64,000 nt of DNA from Bradyrhizobium sp. U87765 SZCCT0048. Lineage in GTDB: Bacteria > Pseudomonadota > Alphaproteobacteria > Rhizobiales > Xanthobacteraceae. The first letter of the stretch is position 1, and the number at the start of each line of letters is the position of its first letter. Shown here piece after piece: positions 8,806 through 17,291 of this stretch. The DNA lies in contig NZ_JAFCMM010000003.1 in the NCBI RefSeq assembly GCF_018131225.1, positions 508,001 through 572,000 of the forward strand, in the 5' to 3' direction. Below the pieces are notes generated by a model, which worked only from the letters and a program-made list of their open reading frames with translations, did not search any database and was not told where the DNA came from. The position numbers and the translations under genes were made by a program.

Positions 8806-10347
8806 TCAGGCGATTGCGGGTGACGGCGCGAACAGAGAATTTAGCGTCTTAATGCCAGGTGCGAAAAAATACCCCGCTCCCGTAGCGCGAACGAACTGTC
8901 CGACAAGGTTAAGGCTCTTCAGCTCTGCGCCAATGAGCGCAGCTAGGTTTCGACCGCCAGGCGGCGATGGCCCAATGACTGGGTCGATCCCGCCCGGGAT
9001 GGGACGAAGCGGGTCCTTCACCCATTCAGTCATCAGTCGGTAGAAGCCGTGTTGAATCGAGGTCTGGTAGCTCATAAACATCAGCCCGCGATCAGCACCG
9101 TCCTCCACGCCCGTCCAGTCAGGTCCGAACGGCACACCGCGACGAAGCATCTGGCTACTGAGCGTGCTGCCTACGCCGCCGAAATCGTGACTCTGATCTC
9201 GCGGGTTCACCTTTCTGATGTGTCCGAAGAAAGGGCATGACTTACCCAGAGGATCGGGAGTAGCCCCCGGAAACGCGTGGTTGCCATCAGCGTCGGCCAA
9301 CGTCGTCGGCGCGATGGGCGAGACGAATTTGAAGCCGTTCCGCTTATAGAAGTCGGATGAGATAGTTGGGTCTTCTCGATCTGGAGAAAGCGAGACGGGC
9401 GTCCCGTCCTTCCATCGCCCGACGCATCTGGCTGCAGCCTTCTCCGTCGACCACGTGACGCCCGTAGCCGTCGAGAATTGCCGGGCAAGATCCGCCATCG
9501 TTTTCCAGAACAACCCTACGTCTTGGCTCAAGCGTCGGACTACAAGAAGCGAGCCATTGCGCAGGAATGGGTCGCCACCGACGATGTCGCCAGCATGCTG
9601 CATGTCGTCGGGGTTGAGGCCGGGATAGCCGAAGACGAACTGCCCCGGCCAGGTGAGTCGCTGCCCCGGGCGGGACCAAAGCAGACTCTGAGGATCCGCG
9701 TCACTGTACGCCCGCGGCGTCAGGTAAGTCTCGTCATCTATCATGCCGCGGACGCCAGGTTGGGAAATGCCGTCAACGAAGCCGAAATGCTCCGCGTCGC
9801 GGGCTATACGGCGGCCGCAATCGTTGACCAAGACGGTCACTGCATTCCCGAGCAGAGCGAGATAACGAGCAGCCGTCGCGAGAACCTGATGCTCGTCCGC
9901 CGAGGCGATGAGGACCAGAACGTCCGGTTCTCGGTCTGGTGTATCGCCGAAATGCCAGCCCTGCGGCTTACCCTTATCGTCGACTTCGTCTCCCAACGCG
10001 CTCGCGCTGCCGCCGGCGCCCATGTGGAAGATCGGATCAAGGACCTTGCCAGGATCGGCTCCCAATTTCGAAAGCCCGCTCCCGGACAAGGCCATGGCGA
10101 CATTCGACGCCGTCGTCGCGACCGGCACTTTCCCGGCCAACGCGGCGATGCGCCGCTGCGTTTTGGCACTGGAAGACGAACGCACTGGCGTGACGTCGAG
10201 GGCTATCGTCCGCAACGCCGTCTTCGCTGCATCAAGCCCTTCCGGCGTCACTTTTATTCCGAGCAAAAGCTCATAGGCTCTGCCAAAGCCGGTCAGGATG
10301 TGGCCTTGGATGTCATCGGCGTCGAGGCGTGGTTCCTGGATACTCAT
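8806..10347 (-). CDS. DyP-type (dye-decolourising) heme peroxidase
   Basis: This 513-residue protein has the DyP signature GFVDGISQP at 189-197, with the distal catalytic Asp at 192. A GHIRKVNPR segment puts the likely proximal heme His at 376, and Arg residues follow. It should use hydrogen peroxide to oxidise bulky substrates. No Tat or Sec signal is visible, so it is predicted cytosolic or exported with a partner. The ATG overlaps the stop of the preceding gene by 4 bp (ATGA). The amine oxidase in the same cassette would produce hydrogen peroxide, which makes a substrate-feeding partnership plausible. The length fits the larger DyP subfamilies. Confidence 0.93.
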   Translation of the reverse strand: MSIQEPRLDADDIQGHILTGFGRAYELLLGIKVTPEGLDAAKTALRTIALDVTPVRSSSSAKTQRRIAALAGKVPVATTASNVAMALSGSGLSKLGADPGKVLDPIFHMGAGGSASALGDEVDDKGKPQGWHFGDTPDREPDVLVLIASADEHQVLATAARYLALLGNAVTVLVNDCGRRIARDAEHFGFVDGISQPGVRGMIDDETYLTPRAYSDADPQSLLWSRPGQRLTWPGQFVFGYPGLNPDDMQHAGDIVGGDPFLRNGSLLVVRRLSQDVGLFWKTMADLARQFSTATGVTWSTEKAAARCVGRWKDGTPVSLSPDREDPTISSDFYKRNGFKFVSPIAPTTLADADGNHAFPGATPDPLGKSCPFFGHIRKVNPRDQSHDFGGVGSTLSSQMLRRGVPFGPDWTGVEDGADRGLMFMSYQTSIQHGFYRLMTEWVKDPLRPIPGGIDPVIGPSPPGGRNLAALIGAELKSLNLVGQFVRATGAGYFFAPGIKTLNSLFAPSPAIA

Positions 10348-11948
10348 TGGAATTTGGCGCGGCTCGGCGAGATTGGCGGCGCTGATATGACTTCGTTCCC
10401 CACGGGCGCAGTCGACGCCTTGTCTTCGGTCGCCTTCGCTACGAACGTCGGATCCAAGTCAAGTTTCACTTCGAAAGTGCTGATGTGCCCCGCGAGTTGA
10501 GCGGCTGGCGCTGCAAGAGGGACTTCCTGCAGCCAGTCATCCGCTTTCGCCTTCGCGCAGGACGGCACCTCCTTGGGATCGAACGTGCCGAAGAAGCCTG
10601 GACTAGTCGGGTTGCGGCAGACGAGATTCGGCTTGCATCCTTGGGAAGCCTTGTCGGCACCGCCGTTCTTGACATCGGCATACAGCGACATGGTTATCTT
10701 GCGCGCCACTTGACCTGCACGCTCAAGCAACCGATTGTCGATATAGCAGTCTCCGAGCGTCCAATCAGCGCCCGCCGGAGCCTCAAGCTTGAGATGAAGC
10801 TTGCGTGGATGCGCCGCATCCGTCGCGTCACCTCGCAAGATTGTAAGCACATCTGCCTCAGCCACAGGAACACGACCTGTCGGCGTTTGACGCTCAAGCT
10901 TCGAAAGATCGATCGACGCAATGTAAAGTCCTATTGGGTCGGTCAACGACACGCGGTTTCCCGCAACGACCTGGAGGCCAACCTGTTCGCCAATGTTTGG
11001 ATCGCTACTTCGATTGATGCCGCCATATCCTGCGCACGCGATGCGCGTCAGTGCGGGATCATCGTCCAAATCCGGGCGCGGTCCATCGATGTCCGACTGC
11101 CAAACGTTCGAAGCGCGGGCTGCGAGATCGATCTCCGCACCAAGGGTGTTCGCCGGGTGCGTGAGATGGACTGCGCCGTGGGTTGAGTTCCACTTGTTGA
11201 ATTTGTTGTAGCCTCCCTTGCGGGCAAACTTCAGCCACCTCGCCACGCCGTTGGCATTCTCTCCGTAAACCACCACATCACTGGGATAGAAGATGTCGTC
11301 CCTCTGAACGTCATTGCCAACCAACATCTTGTAGAGGCCGAACACGAGATCTGGCTCCTTGTCAGCGAGATAGGTCCAATATTCCGGCGGCTCGGCGGTA
11401 AATGACAGGCGGACAAGTTTTCCTCGAGTGTCTCGGTCGGCGTGCCACTCGCAGTATTCGTCTTGTTGCCGGTAACACATCGTGATCTCGGCGCCCGTAC
11501 CTGAACCCAGCCGCGCCCGGCGCGCAAGTTTCTGTTGATCCACAGGCAGAAGGCTGACGAGGTGCGCGGGAATTCTGTGGAGCTCCGGCTTCCCGTCTTC
11601 GTCTGGATACCAGAACATCAAATACTCAACGACAGTATCCGCGGTCGCCTCGGCAAGCGCCTGCTTCGCCGGCGTCGGATCTGCTAGTACCTTATGCCAA
11701 CGATCAAGGGCTCGAGGAAATCCGTTCCAGGGAATCGGTGCCGTCGCGTCGCCGTGATCCTTACGAGTGTCGAAATAGTTTGGACTCTTGTCGAATGCGC
11801 CCGGCACGTGTTTGCCGTCTTCGTCATAACCTTGGAGATTTTGGACTAGGTAGTCGTTCCAGTTCTGCGCGAGATCCTGTGGCGCCGTGTTCTTAGCATC
11901 CTTGAAATCAGTGGTACCGATATCGGCCGGTGTGCGAAGTAGCATCAT
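10344..11948 (-). CDS. conserved-looking hypothetical protein coupled to DyP peroxidase
   Basis: This 534-residue protein begins after a strong ribosome site (GGGAGGAAT, 11948 start) and overlaps the DyP gene by 4 bp. I do not recognise a named family. The N-terminal half has a striking MCYRQQDEYCEWHADRD motif near 160-175, rich in Cys, His and acidic residues that could bind metal or react with oxidants. The middle holds CAGYGGINRSSDP near 310. The C-terminal third has several Cys residues (GCKPNLVC and others). There is no signal peptide and no clear membrane segment. Translational coupling to a peroxidase suggests it is the substrate, scaffold or regulator of that enzyme. Confidence 0.8.
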   Translation of the reverse strand: MMLLRTPADIGTTDFKDAKNTAPQDLAQNWNDYLVQNLQGYDEDGKHVPGAFDKSPNYFDTRKDHGDATAPIPWNGFPRALDRWHKVLADPTPAKQALAEATADTVVEYLMFWYPDEDGKPELHRIPAHLVSLLPVDQQKLARRARLGSGTGAEITMCYRQQDEYCEWHADRDTRGKLVRLSFTAEPPEYWTYLADKEPDLVFGLYKMLVGNDVQRDDIFYPSDVVVYGENANGVARWLKFARKGGYNKFNKWNSTHGAVHLTHPANTLGAEIDLAARASNVWQSDIDGPRPDLDDDPALTRIACAGYGGINRSSDPNIGEQVGLQVVAGNRVSLTDPIGLYIASIDLSKLERQTPTGRVPVAEADVLTILRGDATDAAHPRKLHLKLEAPAGADWTLGDCYIDNRLLERAGQVARKITMSLYADVKNGGADKASQGCKPNLVCRNPTSPGFFGTFDPKEVPSCAKAKADDWLQEVPLAAPAAQLAGHISTFEVKLDLDPTFVAKATEDKASTAPVGNEVISAPPISPSRAKFQ

Positions 11949-12244
11949 AAATTCCTCCCAAGTTCGAAAACGGCTCGCAGATTCAATTGGCTTTCAAATG
12001 GCGTCACAAACAGGCCCACACGAGTTTCGCGCCATGCAGGTAACAACTATCGGGAAACAGTAGGCCACTAAACGCAGCGGTTGTGAAGCCTGCAAACGCT
12101 CCGAACATTAGCTTTCACGGCGTGGGTGGTGGACAGGCAAGGAAATCGTCGCCGACGTCGGCGAGTCCATGGTCGCCAGCGCGATCGCAATTCTCGCGCC
12201 TGCAGAGGCTCGCCGAGATTCTGGAGAGGCCCCGATCCGCAGCC
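11949..12244. other. intergenic region inside the oxidative cassette
   Basis: This 296-bp gap between the membrane-protein and unknown-protein genes holds the Shine-Dalgarno of the downstream gene at about 11951-11958. No convincing gene, repeat or terminator is seen. The size leaves room for an internal promoter serving the last two genes. Confidence 0.5.
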
Positions 12245-13654
12245 TCAGGGCTGCTTCGGACACGGCCATCGGCCGTAACACTTTCCTTTGATCACGTTGC
12301 TGCCGCAGCAGATTTCGACGTGATTGGAGCATCGGCTTCCCGCCGGGCTGCACTGCTTGCTCATTCGGGCATTCGGAGCCGGCGAATACGGTGGAGCAGT
12401 GCTCGCCCCCATCCCTATCGTGTCGATCTCTACGACCGAGCCGATGCGGAGGAAGATCCGCTGCTCCTTTTCACCCTTGGCCACCGTGACGTTCTTGTTC
12501 TCGAGCGTCCAGCGCTCGTTCGCATCGTCTGCAGGAACGAGCACAGATGTGTCCGGGCCAGCCGTTTGGATGACTCCTTCGAATTCGACCCACTCCGAAT
12601 CGCGAAAATCGACAGGCACTTGGTTCAGATCGGTCATGCATGCTTCTCCCAGTCGCGGAAATGCGACCCACAACAACTTCGCGGCTACCGGCAGACTGGT
12701 GGCCAGAATGGCAGCAACCAGTCCTACGCAGAGCAGCACGCGGACGGGCAGATAGAGGATATCGAAAAGGTCGACCCCGAGATAATAAGTCTCGGTAGCT
12801 CGTTCGGATGGAAATAGCCGCGCGACGGCCGCCGCATCGCCCGCGGCGGCCATTGCGACCGCGGAAGACGAAACGCCGACTTTCGCCTCCGGTTCGCCTG
12901 GCGGAGGCTCGTCGGGCTGTGGGTTTGCAAACTGGACGAGCAACTTCAGCCGCTCGTCCAGAACCTTCCTACTCTCTTCATCGAGCAGTCCGCGGTTCTC
13001 GTCTGCAAAGCCGTAAATTGTCTTCGCCAGATCCGACTGGGGAATGGCCTGGCCATGCCGTTCGATCGTCCGTACCAGGACAAGAGCGGCGTCCTCGCGA
13101 GCGAGCCCGCCGCTCTTGCGGATGGTATGAGCCAGTATGGGAGGACAGAAGAAGTTGTAGATGCCGTGGAGCGCCAAGTAGAGCACATACCCCACAATTT
13201 CGATGCGGATCGTGTCGATTGCGGAGAAATGTCTGCAGAACAGATCGAAGTTGAAAACGTGCCTATTGACCCAGATTGCCCAACGCGTCTCTTCGTCGAC
13301 CCCCTGAGTGACGTAGAAGAGTAGGTAGGAAAGAAAGACGATCGTCAGCGGTATCTTGGAGCTTTTGAAGAACGGCTCCAAGGCCGTCCACCGCGGGACG
13401 TGAAGCCTTGCGAGCCATGCGACATCGGGAAACCAGGCGACGATCAATTCGAATACGTAGAATAGGAATGCGATCGCGAGGGCAGCGATGGCGGCGATAC
13501 AATAATGCAGGACGGGATCGCCGCGTTGCCCCCAGACTACGGCCCATCGGAGTGCTTCCGCACACAGAAGGACGGGAAGAACGATCGCCAACCACATCCC
13601 GAACCTTTTCAGGTGCGTCAGCACGAGAATCGTTCCGGAAGAGCTTTCCGTCAT
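12245..13654 (-). CDS. polytopic membrane protein with knottin-like Cys-rich tail
   Basis: This 469-residue protein has about five hydrophobic segments (roughly 13-33, 48-72, 100-116, 150-170 and 300-330), with a soluble loop of ~110 residues before the last one. After it come a small beta-rich region and a C-terminal tail with six cysteines at 435, 442, 449, 450, 459 and 465. The spacing C-x6-C-x6-CC-x8-C-x5-C is the order seen in inhibitor-cystine-knot mini-proteins. The family is not recognised. The gene lies 31 bp after the amine oxidase gene. If the tail is on the periplasmic side it could form three disulfides; oxidants made by the neighbours might act on it. Confidence 0.78.
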   Translation of the reverse strand: MTESSSGTILVLTHLKRFGMWLAIVLPVLLCAEALRWAVVWGQRGDPVLHYCIAAIAALAIAFLFYVFELIVAWFPDVAWLARLHVPRWTALEPFFKSSKIPLTIVFLSYLLFYVTQGVDEETRWAIWVNRHVFNFDLFCRHFSAIDTIRIEIVGYVLYLALHGIYNFFCPPILAHTIRKSGGLAREDAALVLVRTIERHGQAIPQSDLAKTIYGFADENRGLLDEESRKVLDERLKLLVQFANPQPDEPPPGEPEAKVGVSSSAVAMAAAGDAAAVARLFPSERATETYYLGVDLFDILYLPVRVLLCVGLVAAILATSLPVAAKLLWVAFPRLGEACMTDLNQVPVDFRDSEWVEFEGVIQTAGPDTSVLVPADDANERWTLENKNVTVAKGEKEQRIFLRIGSVVEIDTIGMGASTAPPYSPAPNARMSKQCSPAGSRCSNHVEICCGSNVIKGKCYGRWPCPKQP

Positions 13655-13685
13655 ACGCTGGCGCCCCGAAGCCGCGACGCGCCCA

Positions 13686-15230
13686 TCAAATGAGACCCTC
13701 GTTGCGAACGATGGCCGATGAAGCCGTCAATCCCGACTGGAGCGCGCCTTCCATGTAACCGAAGAAAGGGAGACAACAGTGTTCGCCCGCGAACACCAGT
13801 CGGTCGTGAAATGGCCGATTGAGAAACGGCCCGATGCGCCTGACCTCACCAGGCGCCGGACAGGAATAACCGGCTTTCGTCCACCGTTCGCCGGGCCACG
13901 ATACGAACTTCGGCTCAGCGGCCAGATTAGCTGAATAGCCTGCGAAGAGTTTGTCTAGCTCGGAAGCGTAGTAGGCATTCAGTTGACGTTCGTCCGACTT
14001 GGCAAGAAGGTCAATCGCGGCTTCCGCGGCATGCCCTCCTGCAAACAGACTAAGCTCCACCGTCTGGTCCGATAACTGAATCTGATTGTCCGTGCCGTCC
14101 CACGTCAATCCGATCGTCTCGGAGGTACCATTCGGAGATTGACCGGCGCCGAACCAGAAGCGACTTTTGAGTTCGCTCAAGTACTTGACGGCGACGCCCA
14201 TCGAGACGCGAAACTCGGGCGCAATGGGCGGATTGATCCTGATCTCGCCGGGAGACGACGTGGTCGCCCACAGGCTCGGCGGAACGGCGAACACGACATA
14301 GTCGAACTCCGTTTCTTTTCCGGCCGCGGATGTGAGGACGACTTTATCAGCGCGGATGTCGACCGATGTAATCGGCGTTCCCGTCAATATCTCGCCGCCG
14401 GCTGCGGTGATGCTCTCCGCCAACTTCGTCGCTAATGTTTGGTTGCCCTGTTCGCACTTAACCGTCTCCGACTGAGTGAAGTAGTCGTCTGGCTTTCCAT
14501 GAAGTCCACCTCCACGAACCGCGGCGAGGTTAGCCAACAAACTCTGCCGATCGGTTGGCGCGCCGTTCGTATTGGCGAACTGAGTCTCCAGCGCCCGTCT
14601 CACGAGATCACTGCAGTCCTGCAGTTTTATCCAAGTCGCCAGGCTCGTGTTGTCGAGACTTTCCGCATCGGGAGCATCCCAGCATTTGTACGGATCCGAC
14701 AGCTTCCTTGCTTCCGCACACATGTTCGCGATCGCGGGCTCCATCTCGTCGTATACTTGCTTCGTTTCCTTGGTCGACAACAGCCGCCCATCCAACGACA
14801 ACGGCATTTCCAGGTCTAGGGACGAGAACGCATCCTCGGTCGTCAGCACGGTCAATCCCAGATCGAACTCCTTCGCCAGCATCAGCCAGGTGGGATGGAT
14901 ATACCCGATCAGTTCCGCGCCGGCTTCGATCGCGCGATGTGACGACGCGTGGAATTGGGTCCAAACGCGGCCGCCCACGCGATCCCGCGCCTCGAAAACG
15001 TTGACTGCGCATGTCCGCGATAGGTTATGACCGGCCATCAGGCCAGCGAAGCCGGCACCGACGACGGCGACGCGCGTCTTCTTGTTGGCCCGCGCCGGCG
15101 CAAACATGATGTCCGCATCGAACTTCTGCGAGAAGTTGGCGATGCGGTTCCGCAGGTCCCGTTGTCTTTGGATCGCCGGCGTCCTCGTACCGAAACGCTG
15201 GTCGAGCCGCGCGTAGAGCGAGCGGGCCAT
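13686..15230 (-). CDS. flavin monoamine oxidase family protein
   Basis: The 514-residue protein carries a Rossmann FAD site VAVVGAGFAGLMAGHNL near residue 53, followed by the EARDRVGGRVWT motif typical of the amine oxidase/phytoene desaturase superfamily. A conserved C-terminal FAD-contact region ends with FAGEHCCLPFFGYMEGALQSG. It should oxidise an amine, perhaps a side chain or polyamine, releasing hydrogen peroxide. The ATG at 15230 lacks a clear Shine-Dalgarno. An ATG inside the ORF, just before the FAD motif, is possible but would remove a well-formed N-terminal helix region. It is the first gene of the oxidative cassette, and an 11-base C tract lies about 100 bp upstream. Confidence 0.92.
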   Translation of the reverse strand: MARSLYARLDQRFGTRTPAIQRQRDLRNRIANFSQKFDADIMFAPARANKKTRVAVVGAGFAGLMAGHNLSRTCAVNVFEARDRVGGRVWTQFHASSHRAIEAGAELIGYIHPTWLMLAKEFDLGLTVLTTEDAFSSLDLEMPLSLDGRLLSTKETKQVYDEMEPAIANMCAEARKLSDPYKCWDAPDAESLDNTSLATWIKLQDCSDLVRRALETQFANTNGAPTDRQSLLANLAAVRGGGLHGKPDDYFTQSETVKCEQGNQTLATKLAESITAAGGEILTGTPITSVDIRADKVVLTSAAGKETEFDYVVFAVPPSLWATTSSPGEIRINPPIAPEFRVSMGVAVKYLSELKSRFWFGAGQSPNGTSETIGLTWDGTDNQIQLSDQTVELSLFAGGHAAEAAIDLLAKSDERQLNAYYASELDKLFAGYSANLAAEPKFVSWPGERWTKAGYSCPAPGEVRRIGPFLNRPFHDRLVFAGEHCCLPFFGYMEGALQSGLTASSAIVRNEGLI

Positions 15231-15326
15231 GATGGCTAATCACCGAGAGGGGGACGGCGCTCCACTCCGCCGCCGTCGATATCATCCAGATCGGCTGCAA
15301 CTCGCTTCTCGAACGACATGCCAACT

Positions 15327-15337
15327 CCCCCCCCCCC
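15327..15337 (-). repeat. homopolymeric C11 (G11 on coding strand) tract upstream of amine oxidase
   Basis: Eleven consecutive C residues lie about 97-107 bp upstream of the amine oxidase start. Tracts of this length are prone to slippage. In a promoter or leader they can cause phase variation, but this one could also be an inert or mis-sequenced run. Confidence 0.6.
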
Positions 15338-15769
15338 GAGAAAGCCTCAAACGAAGTCAATTGTAATCTAAGGATGCTGTCAATGGTGACTGCAACTATG
15401 TCGCGCATTTCGCCAAAGTAATCACGAGGACGGCGCCTCGAGCTTTTCGATCGACAACCCGCCGCCAGGAATCATCGTGGAGTTTGGGATCGGTCTCGCG
15501 GAGTCTGGCGGCGGATGACGAAGGGTCTGTGTCCGAAGTCGCAGCCCACGAAGGTCGGGCTTCTAACGCACTCCTGATGGCGGAGCGGTTCTCAGGCGCG
15601 CCGCCATCAGGCCGGCGAAGTACGCCCTGCACGTCATGGACGCGTGGTGGATTGTCGCCCCCACGTAATGGCGAACGTCATTCTTTGTCGATCTCGCCCG
15701 CCTTCGGATACGCAGATGCTTATTCGACGGATATTTGACGAGTTTAGAAGGCGTTCAGCAAGTTATTGA

Positions 15770-15800
15770 AATGGCTGGCGCCCCCTAGGGAATCGAACCC
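15770..15800 (-). other. tRNA 3'-end fragment (possible older att site)
   Basis: Read on the minus strand, this segment has a T-arm with stem TAGGG/CCCTA around a GTTCGAT-type loop, followed by acceptor-strand bases ending GGGGGCGCCA. That is the last third of a tRNA including CCA, and it is not tRNA-Phe. No 5' half exists because the integrase reading frame lies directly upstream. It may be the trace of an earlier attachment site or a nested integration. Confidence 0.5.
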
Positions 15801-15805
15801 CTATT

Positions 15806-17033
15806 TCAGCCTTGAGAGGACGCGAACGGTCGCACTTTGTCCACCGATGATCCGTGCCAAAGCTGATCAAGGTAGTCTGCCCACACGTGCATCATCTCGA
15901 CTCGCTCGTTCCAGAACTCCGCCGCATGCATGTAGGCGCGACGGACATCGTTCTCTTCCATGTGCGCCAGCTGTCGCTCGATCGCATCTGGATTCCACCG
16001 GCTCATCTCGTTGAGCAAGGTTGAGGCCGTTGCCCGGAACCCGGATACACTGACTTCTTGTTTTGAGTAGCCCGTTCGGCGCAGCGCGGCGTTCAGTGTG
16101 TTGTTACTCATGCAGCGTCGAACCGAGTCGACAGCCGGAAAGATAAACTCACCCCGCCCGGTCATCCCGTGCAGCTCACGCAGGATGACGAGCGCTTGGC
16201 GTGGCAGTGGCACGCGATGCGGCCGTTTCATCTTCATCGTCGCGGGCTGGCACAATCCAGATTGCCTTGCCGAAATCAATCTCTATCCACCGCGCTAGCC
16301 GCAGCTCGCCGGGCCGGACGAACAATAGCGCGGAGAGCTGCAGCGCGAGATGGGTGGTCGGCTGCCCACTGTAGTTCTCGATGGCTCGCAGGAGCGCACC
16401 AAGCTGAGCAGGATCGGTGATGGCGGCGCGATGGTTCACCTTCGGGGTTATCAATGCACCGCGCAGATCGACCGAGATATCGCGGGTGGCGCGCCCGGTC
16501 GCGATCGCATACCGGAAGACCATGCTGACAACGGCGCGCAGCCGGCGCGCGCTCTCGTACCGCTCGCGCAGTTCAAATTTTCGGAGCGCATGCAAAAGTT
16601 CGGGTACGGTGATTTCCCCGATCGGGCGATCGCCGAAGGCCTCGTTCGCTGGCTCAAACAACCAGGTGTTCTTGCGAAGGGTAGTCTTCGCTCGCCCCTC
16701 ACGTCGCTGCTTGTCCAAAAACTCGTCGGCAACCTAGCGAAAGGAGTTGCCGCCAGCAGCCCTCACGATCTTCGCCAACCGCCGCTCGAGGCTCGGGTCC
16801 TTGCCGTTGGCTAGCAGTTTCCGGGCGACGTCGCGCCGTTCTCGGGCTCCCGCGAGCGTGGCCTGCGGATAGGCGCCGAGCGCAACCTGCTTCTGCTTGC
16901 CATCGAAGCGGTAGGCGAAGCGCCACAGCTTGCTGCCGCTGTGGCGCACCAGCAGGTACAGTCCATCGAAGTCAGTGACCTTGTAATCCCGCTCGCCCGG
17001 CTTGGCGTTGCGGATCTTGGTGTGGTTGAGCAT
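15806..17033 (-). pseudogene. P4-type tyrosine integrase, inactivated
   Basis: The start MLNHTKIRNAKPGE at 17033 is typical of DUF4102/P4 integrases. The frame is interrupted by an in-frame TAG at 16734-16736 (NSFR-stop-VADEFLDKQ). It then continues into the core-binding and catalytic domains, with the box I Arg in FVRPGELRLARW. A +1 shift follows, explained by one extra C in the CCC at 16244-16246 (IVPA to TMKMKRPHRVPL). The C-terminus contains SGFRATASTLLNE, where the family usually has HGFR, so the catalytic His also appears replaced by Ser. The order tRNA-Phe, att, integrase in the same direction identifies it as the recombinase that brought in the island. Not functional as read. Confidence 0.9.
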
Positions 17034-17214
17034 GGGGGTCTCGTGCTGGCACAGCAGAACAAAACGGAATCCGGCGCCAGCAAATGTACCAGCGGTGCCA
17101 GCAGTCACCAACCGACGCGCCCGAATGAGTGCCAACTACTACGGATTTAAGCTATTGAAATCGTTTCCGAAAAGAGACGTAGGCGGACCTGAGCGAACAA
17201 AGGCGAACACCGGT

Positions 17215-17235
17215 ATGGTGCCCAGGGGCGGAATC
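17215..17235 (+). repeat. tRNA-proximal island attachment repeat
   Basis: This is the tRNA-side copy of the direct repeat found at 132-152 (20/21 identical). It covers the CCA end, the acceptor 3' strand and the start of the T-arm of tRNA-Phe, so integration keeps the tRNA intact. Confidence 0.85.
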
Positions 17236-17291
17236 GAACCACCGACACTGCGATTTTCAGTCGCATGCTCTACCAACTGAGCTACCTGGGC
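17216..17291 (-). tRNA. tRNA-Phe (anticodon GAA)
   Basis: The 76-nt minus-strand gene has a perfect 7-bp acceptor stem (GCCCAGG/CCTGGGC), a D-arm with AGCTCAGTTGGTAGAGC, an anticodon loop TGAAAAT giving GAA, a T-arm GGTTCGATTCC, and encoded CCA. It is the integration target of the island to its left. The 3' end is duplicated at 132-152. Confidence 0.97.

Larger units (their letters stand above)
15231..15805. other. non-coding stretch between amine oxidase and integrase
   Basis: This 575-bp interval has no gene I can support; short open frames of up to about 80 codons show no recognisable motif. It contains the C tract at 15327-15337, which may affect the amine oxidase promoter, and a tRNA-3'-end-like fragment next to the integrase stop. 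Confidence 0.55.
132..17235. mobile_element. tRNA-Phe-integrated genomic island
   Basis: The element is bounded by direct repeats at 132-152 and 17215-17235. It carries a P4-type integrase (now a pseudogene) next to the tRNA end, as is usual for such islands. Cargo is a kinase-helicase/PLD-like/PP2C/TerB_N cassette and an amine oxidase/membrane protein/unknown/DyP-peroxidase cassette, with decayed fragments between. All confident cargo genes read on the minus strand, the same direction as the integrase. The broken integrase suggests the island can no longer move by itself. Confidence 0.8.

Noticed and set aside
15396..15632. A 78-codon minus-strand frame between the amine oxidase and the integrase
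   Set aside because: No ribosome site, no motif, and overlap with equally open frames on the other strand.
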